DNA from: Pseudomonas sp. QTF5
GTDB taxonomy: Bacteria > Pseudomonadota > Gammaproteobacteria > Pseudomonadales > Pseudomonadaceae
Direction: 5' to 3'
NCBI RefSeq assembly: GCF_000512695.2
Contig: NZ_AZRW02000035.1
Coordinates: 1 to 64,000 of the forward strand
Length of the DNA: 64,000 bases
Both the position numbers and the translations under genes were made by a program. Under the pieces are notes generated by a model. It saw only the letters and a program-made list of their open reading frames with translations. It did not search any database and was not told where the DNA came from. Of the stretch, positions 22,575 to 32,621 are shown piece by piece. How positions within the stretch are numbered: the stretch's first letter is position 1; each line of letters begins with the position of its first letter.

Positions 22575-25500
22575 TTACAACCCGGCTCGTTCCATCGCTT
22601 CGCGCGTCAGTTTTCTGCTCAGTTCCTGCCTTTGGTAAGCGATGTCGCGTTGCAAGCCTTCGTAGGTTTCATCGCTCATCTCTTCACCCGTCAGGACCGA
22701 GGCTTGCGGGACAGAGATTTTTTCGGCGAGCTTTATGAGTTTTGTCAGGTCTTCTGGCCTTTCAGACCGGTCTTCGGCCCAGGCTTTTTGTGCGAGCTTC
22801 AGATCTTCCAACAGTTCCAGTTTCCTATAGTGAAGATCAGAATTGCTGGCGAGTTCGTTCGGCCAGGTTCTGCGCAGGTACTGCTCCCAGAAGGATCGCG
22901 TGATCATTTGATTGACCAGACCGTCACCCGCCTCTGCGTCAATGATCGTGTCGTAGGTGTTGTCGATCATCTCGTCGGTGACACCCGCCAAGGGACGGAA
23001 ATTCATGGCTTCGGACTGCCATGGCAGGTCCAGACGTTTGGCCAGCCCTGTGTCATAGGCCAGGTGCACCTCGACTTCATCGGGATGGGTACCGCGACCC
23101 TTGATATCGGCGCGTGCGAGCTCGCCGACTCGCTCCAGACGCGCCGAACCTTTGGCCAGCGTCACCAATTTGCGCTCGACTTCGGCAGGGGTTGTAGAAA
23201 AGTTTCGGGCTTCCCACGCCAGCACCCTCACGCCCATATTGTTGAAAAGTTCCGCGCCGGCATCTTCACAGCCTTCGGGGTCGTTGGACATGGAAAACAA
23301 TTCCTCGCGCAACGGCGTATCGATGCTGGCGGCATCGACCATTCGCCAGACACGATCAGTCAGTTGCGCTCGCGTACGTGGCGTTCGTCGGTAATCAGCC
23401 GATTGCGTCAGACTTTCCAGGACCGTGAAGAACCCCTCAGAGTCCGGTTCGGCCATCAGGTCGTGCCAGGCTTCGGGCCTGTAAGTACCGATCCCGGGGG
23501 ATTCACTGAGCATCAGGGTGTCATCGACAGGCGGCCATTTCGCGAGCAAGTCAGCGGCCGGGGTGTCATACCTCAAGGCTGCAGGCATGCCCACCGACTC
23601 TCTGTATCGCTCATAAGAAACGCGGTTGGCGTCCGATAGCCTGCTCGCATCGAGCCGGGTACGGGCGATCAACAGCGCTTTGTCCGAGCCGGGGGCAACG
23701 TCTGGAATCAATGTGAGCGCATTTTTTCGCAGATCAAGGAACAACCCGGTTGGCCTCGCTTTGCTGAATAGGCCGGGGGGCCAGGTTTTGATGTCGGTGT
23801 TGGCTAGATTCAATACTTTGAGGCTCGGCATACGATTGACAAACGGAGGGGCGCCCAGGGGGTTGTTATCCAGTCTGAGAATTTCCAGGCGACTCAGGTT
23901 TTGCAGTTGCTCGATGGCAGAGGGGCTTAATTGAATCTGATTGTCGCTGAGGCGCAGGGTTTCTAGTCGCTGCATTTTGCCGATGTTCTCGGGCAAACCT
24001 GTGAGTCCACACTTTCTGGCGCTGAGTTGCTGCAGATGCGCAAAGTCCTTCAACAGACCGCGTCGTCCTGCCAAGAAGGTTTGCCCGTCCAGGTTCAGGG
24101 TGGTGATCTGCTGCAGGTGCGACTTGAGAGTTTTCGGCATCTCTTTCCACCAGCGCTCAAGGTTATGAGGCAGGAACTCCGTGGACAGGTCCAGGGAATA
24201 TCCGCCTTCGAGGCTGGTATTGCGCTCGCCCAATACCTCGGCTTTCCTGTCGAAACATTCTTTGAGCCGGTCGTGAAGGAATCGTCCTCCGTTGCGCTCA
24301 AAATCCCGGTAGGCGTCGGGCAAGGGCCCATCGGGATCGAAATCGGTCAGGTAGCTTCGTCGCCAGTCTTCCAGTTTTTGCTTGAGCGTTTCCTGTTCGA
24401 GTTTCAGTCGAGCGATTTCCTGGTGGGGGTCGGCTTTAGCGTGCAAGGAACGTGATAAAGCGGCTATCTCGTTTTCGTCGAAGTGCGGGTAGAGATTGCG
24501 CACCTTCGCCTCCACTGTCGTAGGTGCTCTGGTTATCCAGGCTCCATACACCTGCACGTCGGTCTCCCAGGGCACGATCGGGCGGATGGGTGAAAACGCA
24601 AGCAATTTGCGTCGCTCCGCGGGCGGTTCGGTCTTGTCCATGACCCATTGTTTGAGCACGCTGCCCTTGCCCGTTTGATAACCCAGGACGTTGCGCTTGT
24701 CCTCGGGTAATGCCAGCAAGATAGCCTCGTAGACATCCTCGGCCTGCAGTTTTTTCGGGGTGCCGTTGGTCACTTCATAGCGGCCATACTCATCCCTGAT
24801 CAGTTCCCGGACGATCGCGGCCTTATCGCTGCCTGCGCTGCAGCGCAACGGACCGTCATAGGTGCCATCGCGCACCTCGATCCGCAGATCGGCGAAGGAG
24901 TCGGTATGAACTTTAAGCGCGTTGAGGGCAAGCCGTTCAGTATCGGGTACCAGCAGCTCCGGTTGATGAAAACCCGCATAGGCGCGGGCGGCCTTTACTT
25001 CAAAGGCGCTTTCACGGGCCTGGTTCTTCAGGCGCAGAGGTATTCGCTGCTCTTCGGACAGAATTCCAATTTCGGCTGCCGTCGCTTGGTCGACGATAGT
25101 CTGGGCTATCGGTGATGGCAGTTCGGGGTAGTGGCGTTGCAGTTGACGCACCCGTGCATCGTTCGAATTGTTTTTGAACTTATCCTGATAATTGAAGATG
25201 TCGAGTTCGCGATTTTCCACAGTGTCTGCCAGTTTGTTGCGCAGGGCCTGCGCCCGCCGGGTTTTCGGGTAGTCCTGGCCGAGCAGGGACTGCATGCCTG
25301 CATCGCCTAGAAAGTCCACGAGCCGTCCAGGCAGTTTGCCGGCCAACATGTCCGGACGACCAATGCCGAGTGTTTGTTCATCCGTGGAACTGGCGTTGCC
25401 GTACTTGCGATATTCCTTGGTCAAATCGGCAGTTTCATAGACCTTCAGTGCCTTGTCAGCGGGCCAGCCCGGCATGCCCGGCACCAGGCCATCGAACCAG

Positions 25501-27605
25501 TACGATCCCGGCTCCAGAGGTTGCCCCGTGCGAATGCGCCGGCTCAGGTCATTGACCTCGTCCCAGGTTTTGAACCGGCTGAGGGTGTCGGCCAACAGCG
25601 GTGGCGGTGGGGCGTTCTCGACGTACATTCTGCGTAACGAGCCTTCCGAAGTACCACTGATACTGCGAAGCCGCTCCAGTTCTGTGTCTGTATAACCCTC
25701 CACGGAGTGGCCCAGACGCCGCATCAGGGTCGGGCCTTCCCAGTCGTGCGGGTTTTCCCCCTCATGAATCCAGGCCCCTTGCCCGTTATGGCGTACTTCT
25801 GGTGAATAAGTTTGCGGGCGAGTGGGGTGCTGGATGCGATGGAGATCGCTTTTCGGATCGTGTTTCACCTCGTAAAGCTTGCCTTCGAGCGGCAAAATCT
25901 TCTTGCCTGCATGCTCGTGCAAACCCAGCGCGTCGGCCCTGGATGTGGCTGGCAAGGCCGGATCCGGCTGTTCATACGGCTTGAGGTCAGGGTTCCATAA
26001 ACGAGTGGTGCCGTCGAACGACTGCACCGGTTTCATTCCCTCGACCAAGGGCGAAAGTTTGAGACGAAATTCATTGCCGATTGCGGTACCTGCGCCGAAT
26101 GCGGCGAGCTGAACGATATCAGTGACGAACCCCACCAAATGCTCTGCCGCCTCGGCCCACTGCTTTGTGGCCAGATCCACCACCCCTTCAATCACTTCGG
26201 TGGTCAGTTGATAGGCGGTATAGGCGAGCATGACTTCGCCCAGCCCCGGAACGAACGGCGTAAGTACTAGTAAGGCCACATTGAAGATGTCCGAGACGAT
26301 TTTTCTGAAGTTTTCCCACCAGGCCCAACGCGCGTTACTGTCCGCATCTGCCGTGGGCACTGCGATACCGCGTGCGTCATTCAGGATTTTGTTCAGCTGT
26401 TGTTGGTAGAGATACGTCCACAGGGGCGTTGTGATCGGCTGTGCGCTGAATTGCAACCGCGGATTCTCCACCGGCGTGTCGCGCCATGAGGGGCGCGGAT
26501 CCCCCAGCTCCTTTGGGTACCATTTGACACAGGTAAGGCGTTGTTCGAGCCCGGTAAAAAAATGGCCCCGCTGTTCATGATCAACGAACTGGCTGAAGAA
26601 CTGACGGTAGTTGATACCGGTGGAAGGTAACTGTTTGTTGTCACGCAGCAGACGGGTCAGCTCATCCATGAACTCGATGGAAGAAGCATATTGCTTGAGC
26701 GGATGTTCGGGATCATGGGGAACGTAGGCAATCATTGCGGTCGAACGCTGCGCTCGATCGGGGTCCGGGCAGATGACCACGATGCCGGTGAGCTTGAGGT
26801 CCATCATGCCCAAGTCGCAAACCTGCATGGCCTGATCGTCCAGTGTCAGGTCCCGTCGGCCGGCGAGCAGATCGAAGATCAGTTTGAAAGCGTCGTGGCT
26901 GATGTCTTTTTTTACCAGCGCCAAGTGCGCCGCAGCGTTCAGCGCGGCTTGCTGACTGCGCTCAACCTGGATTCTCAGCCAGGCGTCGGCCACCGGTTCG
27001 TTGTTCAGCAGGTAGCTTTCGAGGTGGGCCTTGTATTGCGCACCGATGTCCAGCTCGCGGCATAGCGTTTGAAACTGGCTGATGGTGATTTTTTTTCTGA
27101 CGGGTGAAACATCGAACAGCTCTCGATCAGGGTCAATTTTGATAATGAAGTCGGAATCATTTTGATAGGTTTCGGTGTAGGCGAAGTTGTGCAGTGCGGC
27201 ATCCAGTAATGAAACGGTTCTGGCGGTAGACCCACTTTGAACATTAATGACATACCAAGGCATTTCCTTGGGTGCGTACAGCCTTAAGTAAGTATTTTTG
27301 ACATCCACCTCGACGTTGTACTGTTCGCGAAGCTTTGCCTTGAGTAACGGCTCGGCAAAAGAATAAACGTCCTTGAGATCGCTTAGTCGTTTGTCGATGT
27401 TGTTTTGCGCGCTCCAGGCCTGTTTGTTGGCGGCGGCGAGGCGCTTGTGGTCGCTTCGCGTCGCTGTAATCATCCAGGGTTCGCGACGTAATTGTATGTT
27501 TCTTAATGCAACGCTTCGTTGCAACGACATATCGGTAAAAACGGAATCGATACGCGATTTAATTAAGTCGTCATGTTGCCCTTTGTGTTCAGTTGTTGCG
27601 GTCAT
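22575..27605 (-). CDS. giant LRR-NEL protein with dermonecrotic-toxin-like domain (predicted E3 ubiquitin ligase effector)
   Basis: 1676 aa. There is no classical signal peptide. The first two thirds look like the DUF6543 dermonecrotic toxin-like proteins of pseudomonads, with one hydrophobic stretch around residues 435-510 (LLVLTPFVPGLGEVMLAY). Leucine-rich repeats lie at about 1165-1320 (LETLRLSDNQI, LEILRLDNNPLG, LKVLNLANTDI). The C-terminus is a NEL (IpaH/SspH-type) domain with the catalytic CxD motif at C1446-E-D1448. Known NEL proteins ubiquitinate host proteins after type III delivery; the delivery route here is unknown. It stands alone, tail-to-tail with the fimbrial operon. Confidence 0.85.
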   Translation of the reverse strand: MTATTEHKGQHDDLIKSRIDSVFTDMSLQRSVALRNIQLRREPWMITATRSDHKRLAAANKQAWSAQNNIDKRLSDLKDVYSFAEPLLKAKLREQYNVEVDVKNTYLRLYAPKEMPWYVINVQSGSTARTVSLLDAALHNFAYTETYQNDSDFIIKIDPDRELFDVSPVRKKITISQFQTLCRELDIGAQYKAHLESYLLNNEPVADAWLRIQVERSQQAALNAAAHLALVKKDISHDAFKLIFDLLAGRRDLTLDDQAMQVCDLGMMDLKLTGIVVICPDPDRAQRSTAMIAYVPHDPEHPLKQYASSIEFMDELTRLLRDNKQLPSTGINYRQFFSQFVDHEQRGHFFTGLEQRLTCVKWYPKELGDPRPSWRDTPVENPRLQFSAQPITTPLWTYLYQQQLNKILNDARGIAVPTADADSNARWAWWENFRKIVSDIFNVALLVLTPFVPGLGEVMLAYTAYQLTTEVIEGVVDLATKQWAEAAEHLVGFVTDIVQLAAFGAGTAIGNEFRLKLSPLVEGMKPVQSFDGTTRLWNPDLKPYEQPDPALPATSRADALGLHEHAGKKILPLEGKLYEVKHDPKSDLHRIQHPTRPQTYSPEVRHNGQGAWIHEGENPHDWEGPTLMRRLGHSVEGYTDTELERLRSISGTSEGSLRRMYVENAPPPPLLADTLSRFKTWDEVNDLSRRIRTGQPLEPGSYWFDGLVPGMPGWPADKALKVYETADLTKEYRKYGNASSTDEQTLGIGRPDMLAGKLPGRLVDFLGDAGMQSLLGQDYPKTRRAQALRNKLADTVENRELDIFNYQDKFKNNSNDARVRQLQRHYPELPSPIAQTIVDQATAAEIGILSEEQRIPLRLKNQARESAFEVKAARAYAGFHQPELLVPDTERLALNALKVHTDSFADLRIEVRDGTYDGPLRCSAGSDKAAIVRELIRDEYGRYEVTNGTPKKLQAEDVYEAILLALPEDKRNVLGYQTGKGSVLKQWVMDKTEPPAERRKLLAFSPIRPIVPWETDVQVYGAWITRAPTTVEAKVRNLYPHFDENEIAALSRSLHAKADPHQEIARLKLEQETLKQKLEDWRRSYLTDFDPDGPLPDAYRDFERNGGRFLHDRLKECFDRKAEVLGERNTSLEGGYSLDLSTEFLPHNLERWWKEMPKTLKSHLQQITTLNLDGQTFLAGRRGLLKDFAHLQQLSARKCGLTGLPENIGKMQRLETLRLSDNQIQLSPSAIEQLQNLSRLEILRLDNNPLGAPPFVNRMPSLKVLNLANTDIKTWPPGLFSKARPTGLFLDLRKNALTLIPDVAPGSDKALLIARTRLDASRLSDANRVSYERYRESVGMPAALRYDTPAADLLAKWPPVDDTLMLSESPGIGTYRPEAWHDLMAEPDSEGFFTVLESLTQSADYRRTPRTRAQLTDRVWRMVDAASIDTPLREELFSMSNDPEGCEDAGAELFNNMGVRVLAWEARNFSTTPAEVERKLVTLAKGSARLERVGELARADIKGRGTHPDEVEVHLAYDTGLAKRLDLPWQSEAMNFRPLAGVTDEMIDNTYDTIIDAEAGDGLVNQMITRSFWEQYLRRTWPNELASNSDLHYRKLELLEDLKLAQKAWAEDRSERPEDLTKLIKLAEKISVPQASVLTGEEMSDETYEGLQRDIAYQRQELSRKLTREAMERAGL

Positions 27606-27755
27606 TACTAAAGCCTTGAATAAAGTCAGGAGATAACAGCCTAACGTTCAAAGCTGAAAATAATAGTTTAAATGCCTGTTGTTGAATGGCGATGCTGGTG
27701 AGTGATTCATTGAATATTGCAATGCATAAAATAAATAATTACCACCTTGTGCTTT
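27606..27755. other. AT-rich gap upstream of the LRR-NEL gene
   Basis: 150 bases of AT-rich sequence (AAAATAAATAATT near 27728) between the start of the LRR-NEL gene and the stop of the penicillin-binding protein gene. It probably holds the effector promoter. No box was assigned. Confidence 0.4.
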
Positions 27756-30700
27756 TCATTGTTGGTTACCTGTTGGCATGTTCATGCTGGCCATCCGCGG
27801 AGTTTCTGCAGGGCTGCACTGTGTATGGCTGCCCGGCTGCAAGTAGGGACTGAGAATCGGTGCCATACCCTTGAGCACTTGCGCAGGTAATGCGGAGGTG
27901 AATTTGAAATTCTCCGCCGTGCGCCCGGGGACATAGGCGGTGAGGGTGCCGAAATGGCTGTCACCGATATAGAACACGAACGTCGCGGTGCGGTTGATCG
28001 ACTTCGAACTCAAAATTCGCCCGCCGGAACCGATGGCTTCGATGCGGTTGTCGCCGGTACCGGTTTTGCCGCCCATGGCCAACGGCGTGCCGTCGGCCAG
28101 TTTGAAACTGCCCGCCAGACGTTTGGCCGTGCCGGCATCCACCACTTGCGACAACGCCTCGCGCATGGCGGTGGCCACCTCGGAAGGCATTACGCGTTTG
28201 CCGACCATCGGATTGTTGATCAGGCGGGTTTCAAAGGGCGTATCGGCCGCGAAGTGCAGGCTGTCGATACGCAACGTCGGCATGCGCACACCATCGTTGA
28301 GGATGGTGCCGATCAGTTCCGCCAGCGCCGCAGGGCGGTCGCCGGAGCTACCGATAGCGGTGGCCAGCGAGGGCACCAGATGATCGAACGGATAGCCGAC
28401 TTTCTGCCAGCGCTGGTGAATGTCGAGGAACGCCTCGATCTCCAGCATGGTGCGGATACGGCTGTCGCGGGCACCCTTGTGACGGCTTTTGAATAGCCAG
28501 CTGTAGACTTCCTGGCGTTCGAACTGACTGGCTTTGACGATCTGGGTGAAGGTGGCGTCCGGATTGTTCAGCAAATAGCCCATCAGCCACAGATCCAGCG
28601 GGTGAACCTTGGCAATGTAGCCTTGATCCGGCAGGTCGTAGGCGCCGGGGCCGTAGGCGAGATACAGCCGCTCAAGGCGCTCGTCGGTGAGTTTCTCGGT
28701 GAGCTTGGCCCCTTTGAGGTGCGAGCGCACGAAGCTGTTGAAGCTTTCCTGACTGGCCTGTGGCAGCAGGTAACGATGCACCGCCGCCATGCGAATCGGT
28801 GTCGGGCGCATGCTGTCGAGGAAGGTTTCAAGCCGCGCTTGAGTGTCCTTGTTGCGGTATTTCTTCCAGAACTTCAGCAGGAACGACGTGCCCTCGCGGT
28901 CGGCGAAAGAGGCAAGGTATTCCTGACGCCGCGGGTTGCGATCGTCCTTGAGCAATTCGGCGCTGCTGTTGGGGCCCGAATAGGTGCTGTAGCGCACCAG
29001 GTCGCGCATCAGCCGAATGAACGGCAGGTTGATCGACTCACGCAGGGCATCGCGCAGGGTCGGCAGGCGACCGTTGTCTTCCTTGCGGAAGTTAACGAAT
29101 GTGTGCAGTCCGCCACCGGTGAAAAAGGCTTCGCCCGGGCTGGCGGAGTATTTTCGATCCAGCGCGGCGCCGAGAATTTTCGGCAGGTCGCGGTCGGTGT
29201 TTTGAATCAGGTAATCGACGGCCCAGCGGCTTAGACGGTCCTGGTCCGGAACGTCGACTTTTTTCAGTTCAGGAACGGACATCGTCGCGTACTTATCGTG
29301 CAGCTCGGCGATGATCTGCAAATAGGTGGTGAGCACGCGCATTTTTGCGGTGGAGCCCAGTTCCAGCTTGCTGCCTTCATTGATGTCGAACGGCTGGTCG
29401 GTGCTGTCGGTCTGCACCCGTACCCGCGAACCATCCGGCGTCAGTTCGAACAGTGTGAAGCTGTAGCGCACCTGCGTGGTGCTGGTGGGCGTGAGCAGGC
29501 GTTCGCCAATCAGGCCGATTTCCGCTGCGTAGGTTGGGTCGGCCAGATGCTTGAGGTATGCGGTGGCCTGGGCTTGCAGCTCGCCTTGCAGGGTGCTGGT
29601 GGCGGAGAGGTCGAGGCGGTCTAGGTCATACAGCGGACGATTGAGCAATCCGCCCAGACGGCTGCGCGCGACACTGATGCCTTTGTTGGTTTCGATCGGC
29701 TGAAGGGTGGGCTGCGTCTGCCAGTCGCGATAGGTCACTTTGCTGGCCAATGCCGCCGCCGCAAGTGGCGCATCGATCACGCCATTCTGGGCCAGCAGGC
29801 GAAGATGACTGTCGGTGAGACTGGCCAATTCATCACGGCCCTTGGTCAAGTAATGGGAAGGGCGACGCTGAGCGATCATCAGTGACAGCACTTCGCGCAG
29901 GGCCAGGCCTTTTTCCGACAGACTCTTCGGGTCGGTCTCGGTGCTCGCCAACCGTTCGTTGGCCTCGTTGAAATCGGCGCCGTACCAGACCCGCAAACCT
30001 TCGGCCATGCCATGCACTTCACCGTGGCCCGGTACCGCCGACAGCGGAACACTGTTGAGGTAGTCGCGAATCACATTTTGCCGGGCCTGGAGGGTTTCCG
30101 GCCCCGCCTGATAGGCCCGCACGCTGGCGGAAATCATTTGCCGGATCTTTTCCGCGCCCGACACCGTCAAGCCATCGGGCGAGTGTCGATATTTCTCAAG
30201 CTGTGTTGCCAGCGTACTACCGCCCGCCGACTGACCGGGCAAGCGCAACAGCTTGGCCACCTGGGACCACGCGGCCATGCCGAATCGCGGCCAGTCCACG
30301 GCGGGGTTGGCCAGGGGCTGACGGGGATCGAGCAAAAAGCGGTTTTCGATGAACAGCAAGCTGCTGACCACTACCGGAGGGATCGCGGCAAAGCTTGAAT
30401 AGAGTTGTTGTGGGTATTTGAACTGGTACAGCGGAGCCGCGCGGCAATCGGTGATCGACAGCCCGGCCTGGATTTTCTCTGCATAGGGCACGAAAAAGCC
30501 CTTGTCGCTGTACTTCATCAGTGCCGGGGAGAAGCGGGTTTGTGCTGATACCACGTAATCGCGCTTGAGCAGGCGCGGCAGAAACTCATCCATGGCGCTG
30601 TAACCCAAACGCTGATCGAACGGGCCTGCGCCAGCGTAGCGTATGGCATCGCTGGGGCCGGGCTGCAGCTCGTACTTCAGCGAGGCGGCATATTGGCTGA

Positions 30701-30914
30701 TTTCCCGGGCCTGAAACTTGGAGGTGCGCATTTCCTTGGCCGCGGCGAGGCCCAGGACAATCAGGATAATCAGCAGCAACAACCAGAACGCCCCCCAGCC
30801 GTGCCGGGACCGGCGGGGTTTCTCAGGTAAAGGCGCTTCATCCACTCGTTCAGTCGGAACCACAGTTTTACTCGAATCGGTTTGCCACAAAGCGCCCATA
30901 GTCGATTGATCCAT
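27756..30914 (-). CDS. class A penicillin-binding protein-like (GT51 transglycosylase plus transpeptidase)
   Basis: 1052 aa, much longer than PBP1a/1b. A cytoplasmic N-terminus and a membrane anchor at about 42-62 are followed by a GT51 domain (LLFIENRFLLD, GGSTLATQLEKYRHSPDG) and a transpeptidase domain with S521-T-A-K524 and a K950-T-G motif (GGKTGTGDN). It would polymerise and cross-link peptidoglycan in the periplasm. The long middle section lies between the SxxK and KTG motifs. A start six codons later (MGALWQTD) is possible. It is not one of the housekeeping PBPs by sequence order. Confidence 0.85.
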   Translation of the reverse strand: MDQSTMGALWQTDSSKTVVPTERVDEAPLPEKPRRSRHGWGAFWLLLLIILIVLGLAAAKEMRTSKFQAREISQYAASLKYELQPGPSDAIRYAGAGPFDQRLGYSAMDEFLPRLLKRDYVVSAQTRFSPALMKYSDKGFFVPYAEKIQAGLSITDCRAAPLYQFKYPQQLYSSFAAIPPVVVSSLLFIENRFLLDPRQPLANPAVDWPRFGMAAWSQVAKLLRLPGQSAGGSTLATQLEKYRHSPDGLTVSGAEKIRQMISASVRAYQAGPETLQARQNVIRDYLNSVPLSAVPGHGEVHGMAEGLRVWYGADFNEANERLASTETDPKSLSEKGLALREVLSLMIAQRRPSHYLTKGRDELASLTDSHLRLLAQNGVIDAPLAAAALASKVTYRDWQTQPTLQPIETNKGISVARSRLGGLLNRPLYDLDRLDLSATSTLQGELQAQATAYLKHLADPTYAAEIGLIGERLLTPTSTTQVRYSFTLFELTPDGSRVRVQTDSTDQPFDINEGSKLELGSTAKMRVLTTYLQIIAELHDKYATMSVPELKKVDVPDQDRLSRWAVDYLIQNTDRDLPKILGAALDRKYSASPGEAFFTGGGLHTFVNFRKEDNGRLPTLRDALRESINLPFIRLMRDLVRYSTYSGPNSSAELLKDDRNPRRQEYLASFADREGTSFLLKFWKKYRNKDTQARLETFLDSMRPTPIRMAAVHRYLLPQASQESFNSFVRSHLKGAKLTEKLTDERLERLYLAYGPGAYDLPDQGYIAKVHPLDLWLMGYLLNNPDATFTQIVKASQFERQEVYSWLFKSRHKGARDSRIRTMLEIEAFLDIHQRWQKVGYPFDHLVPSLATAIGSSGDRPAALAELIGTILNDGVRMPTLRIDSLHFAADTPFETRLINNPMVGKRVMPSEVATAMREALSQVVDAGTAKRLAGSFKLADGTPLAMGGKTGTGDNRIEAIGSGGRILSSKSINRTATFVFYIGDSHFGTLTAYVPGRTAENFKFTSALPAQVLKGMAPILSPYLQPGSHTQCSPAETPRMASMNMPTGNQQ

Positions 30915-31010
30915 TCACGCAGATTGATCGGACTTGTTTGAAGCTTAGTCGGTGGTTGGCGTTGGTGAAAAAATTGTGAATAACCAAATGTCGAGTAAGC
31001 ACCATTCCTT

Positions 31011-31052
31011 GTGACCAGTGACCAGTGACCAGTGACCAGTGACCAGTGACCA
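31011..31052 (-). repeat. tandem heptamer array, six units
   Basis: Read on the minus strand: the REP end GCCAC, then TGGTCAC repeated six times without error, then AAGG. It is adjacent to, and shares its polarity with, the type 2 REPIN at 31053. Confidence 0.9.
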
Positions 31053-31183
31053 GTGGCGAGGGAGCTTGCTCCCGCTGGGCTGCGAAGCGGCCCCAATCCC
31101 TGTAATCGTGATCTGCCAGATAAAACCGGTGTGTTGGGTTTGCGACTGCTGCGCAGCCGAGCGGGAGCAAGCTCCCTCGCCAC
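31053..31183. repeat. REPIN (type 2)
   Basis: GTGGCGAGGGAGCTTGCTCC at the left and AAGCTCCCTCGCCAC at the right, with GGGCTGCGAAGCGGCCC and TGCGACTGCTGCGCAGC inner parts. Confidence 0.9.
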
Positions 31184-31266
31184 AGGGGGTGATGTCGTCT
31201 GTAATAGCAGGTGCGGTGCGTTCGGCTTCGTAAACCCCCCAGCACAAAGGTTTACTTGTCTCAATG

Positions 31267-32391
31267 TCAGACGACGGAGACTTGAGCCGGTCGATTCAAC
31301 CGCTTATTGAAATCCAGCCAGGCCCCCAGCAACGCCATCAACCCGACCCCCAGCAGTGCGCTGAATATCTGCATCGCCAGTGCGTTCCCACCCAAGGCGT
31401 TGAGCATGTCTGCCAACGGCGCCAGCAATACGCCAAAGCAAAACACTTCCAACGAATAACGCCCCATGCGACAGCTTTGTTGCGCCAGCCAGTGTTGCGT
31501 CCAGCCCGTGTCCGGCAACAACCTGGCGGTAACGTAGGCGAGGGCGAGGAAGTGCAGCAGGCGTGCCGGCGAGAGGTTGGTCTTGCTGATCGGATAGAGC
31601 CATTCGCCGAGCCGTTGGGGCATGAAGGCGTCATGCACGGTCGGCCACTTCCACGACACTGCGATCAGCCCGGTCAGCAGCAAATAGGTCAGCGCTGCGA
31701 TGAAAACCGGCTGACGAATCAGCGTTCGGGGCAGCGGCACCCGAGGCCGTTGCCCGTGAATCGCCGCCGCGCCCCCGAGAATAAACAGCAGCTGCCAGGC
31801 CATCGGATTGAAAAACCACACGCCACCGTCGGTGCCCGCCAGGTTCCACTGAAGCCATGGCGCCAGCAGATACAAGACCACCGACAACCCCACCACATAT
31901 TCAGCCTTGCGCAGCAGCATCGGCAGCACCAGCGGCAGGCCGAGCAGCAAAAAAATATACAGCGGCAACGGGTCCATCAGGTTCGGCTTGAAGCGCAGCA
32001 ACAACTCATCCATCAACGCCTGCTGCGGATTGCTGAGGAAATACTGCAAGCCCATTTCCTGCACCAAGTCACGGGTTTCCACGTGGCTGTTGGCGAAAAA
32101 CACGATGCCCATCAACAGCGCGAGCAAAAAGATATGCACCACATAAAGCACCCAGGCGCGTCGCAGGATTTTCACCGTGGCGACCATGAAGCCTTCGCGC
32201 CGGGCGATCTTGCCGTAGGCCAGCACGGCCGCGTAACCGGCCAGGAACACGAAAATCTCCGCTGCATCGCTGAAACCGAAATTGCGCACCGTGAACTGGG
32301 CGAGCGGGTTTTGCGGCACGTGATCCCAGAAGATGAAGATCAGCGCCAGGCCGCGAAAAAAGTCGATTCGGTGATCGCGTTCAAACGTCAT
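31267..32391 (-). CDS. OpgC-domain membrane acyltransferase
   Basis: 374 aa with about ten membrane segments, starting MTFERDHRIDFFRG. The RIDFFRGLALIFIFWDHVP signature is that of OpgC proteins, which succinylate or otherwise acylate osmoregulated periplasmic glucans. The conserved H in WDHVP is the likely catalytic residue. The start at 32391 avoids a 41-residue N-terminal extension with no membrane character. It is divergent from the glycosyltransferase operon, with 230 bases between. Confidence 0.87.
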   Translation of the reverse strand: MTFERDHRIDFFRGLALIFIFWDHVPQNPLAQFTVRNFGFSDAAEIFVFLAGYAAVLAYGKIARREGFMVATVKILRRAWVLYVVHIFLLALLMGIVFFANSHVETRDLVQEMGLQYFLSNPQQALMDELLLRFKPNLMDPLPLYIFLLLGLPLVLPMLLRKAEYVVGLSVVLYLLAPWLQWNLAGTDGGVWFFNPMAWQLLFILGGAAAIHGQRPRVPLPRTLIRQPVFIAALTYLLLTGLIAVSWKWPTVHDAFMPQRLGEWLYPISKTNLSPARLLHFLALAYVTARLLPDTGWTQHWLAQQSCRMGRYSLEVFCFGVLLAPLADMLNALGGNALAMQIFSALLGVGLMALLGAWLDFNKRLNRPAQVSVV

Positions 32392-32621
32392 GACAGCGGG
32401 CTCTTGAACGGGGGTTGTTGGGTGGTAGGAGCGAGCGGTGCGCAGGGTGGCGTGATTCGCCGGTAATTGCAAAAGGCCGGATATTACCGAATGTCTCAGT
32501 TGCCTATAGCGCACGAATCAGGATGGCGTGTCCGTCGGTCTGCCGGGCATGACACGCACCAGAACGCCCCCTGATGAGCGTCTGTCGAACATCTACACTT
32601 CGTTTTTCAGGAGTGTGAAAC

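Larger units (their letters stand above)
30915..31266. other. intergenic repeats: heptamer array and type 2 REPIN
   Basis: Between the PBP gene start and the stop of the opgC-like gene. It contains six perfect tandem copies of GTGACCA (31011-31052) directly joined to a type 2 REPIN (31053-31183). No gene. Confidence 0.8.

Noticed and set aside
31011..31052. Heptamer array as a CRISPR or promoter iteron array
   Set aside because: Seven-base units without spacers, joined to a REPIN, with no cas or replication genes nearby.
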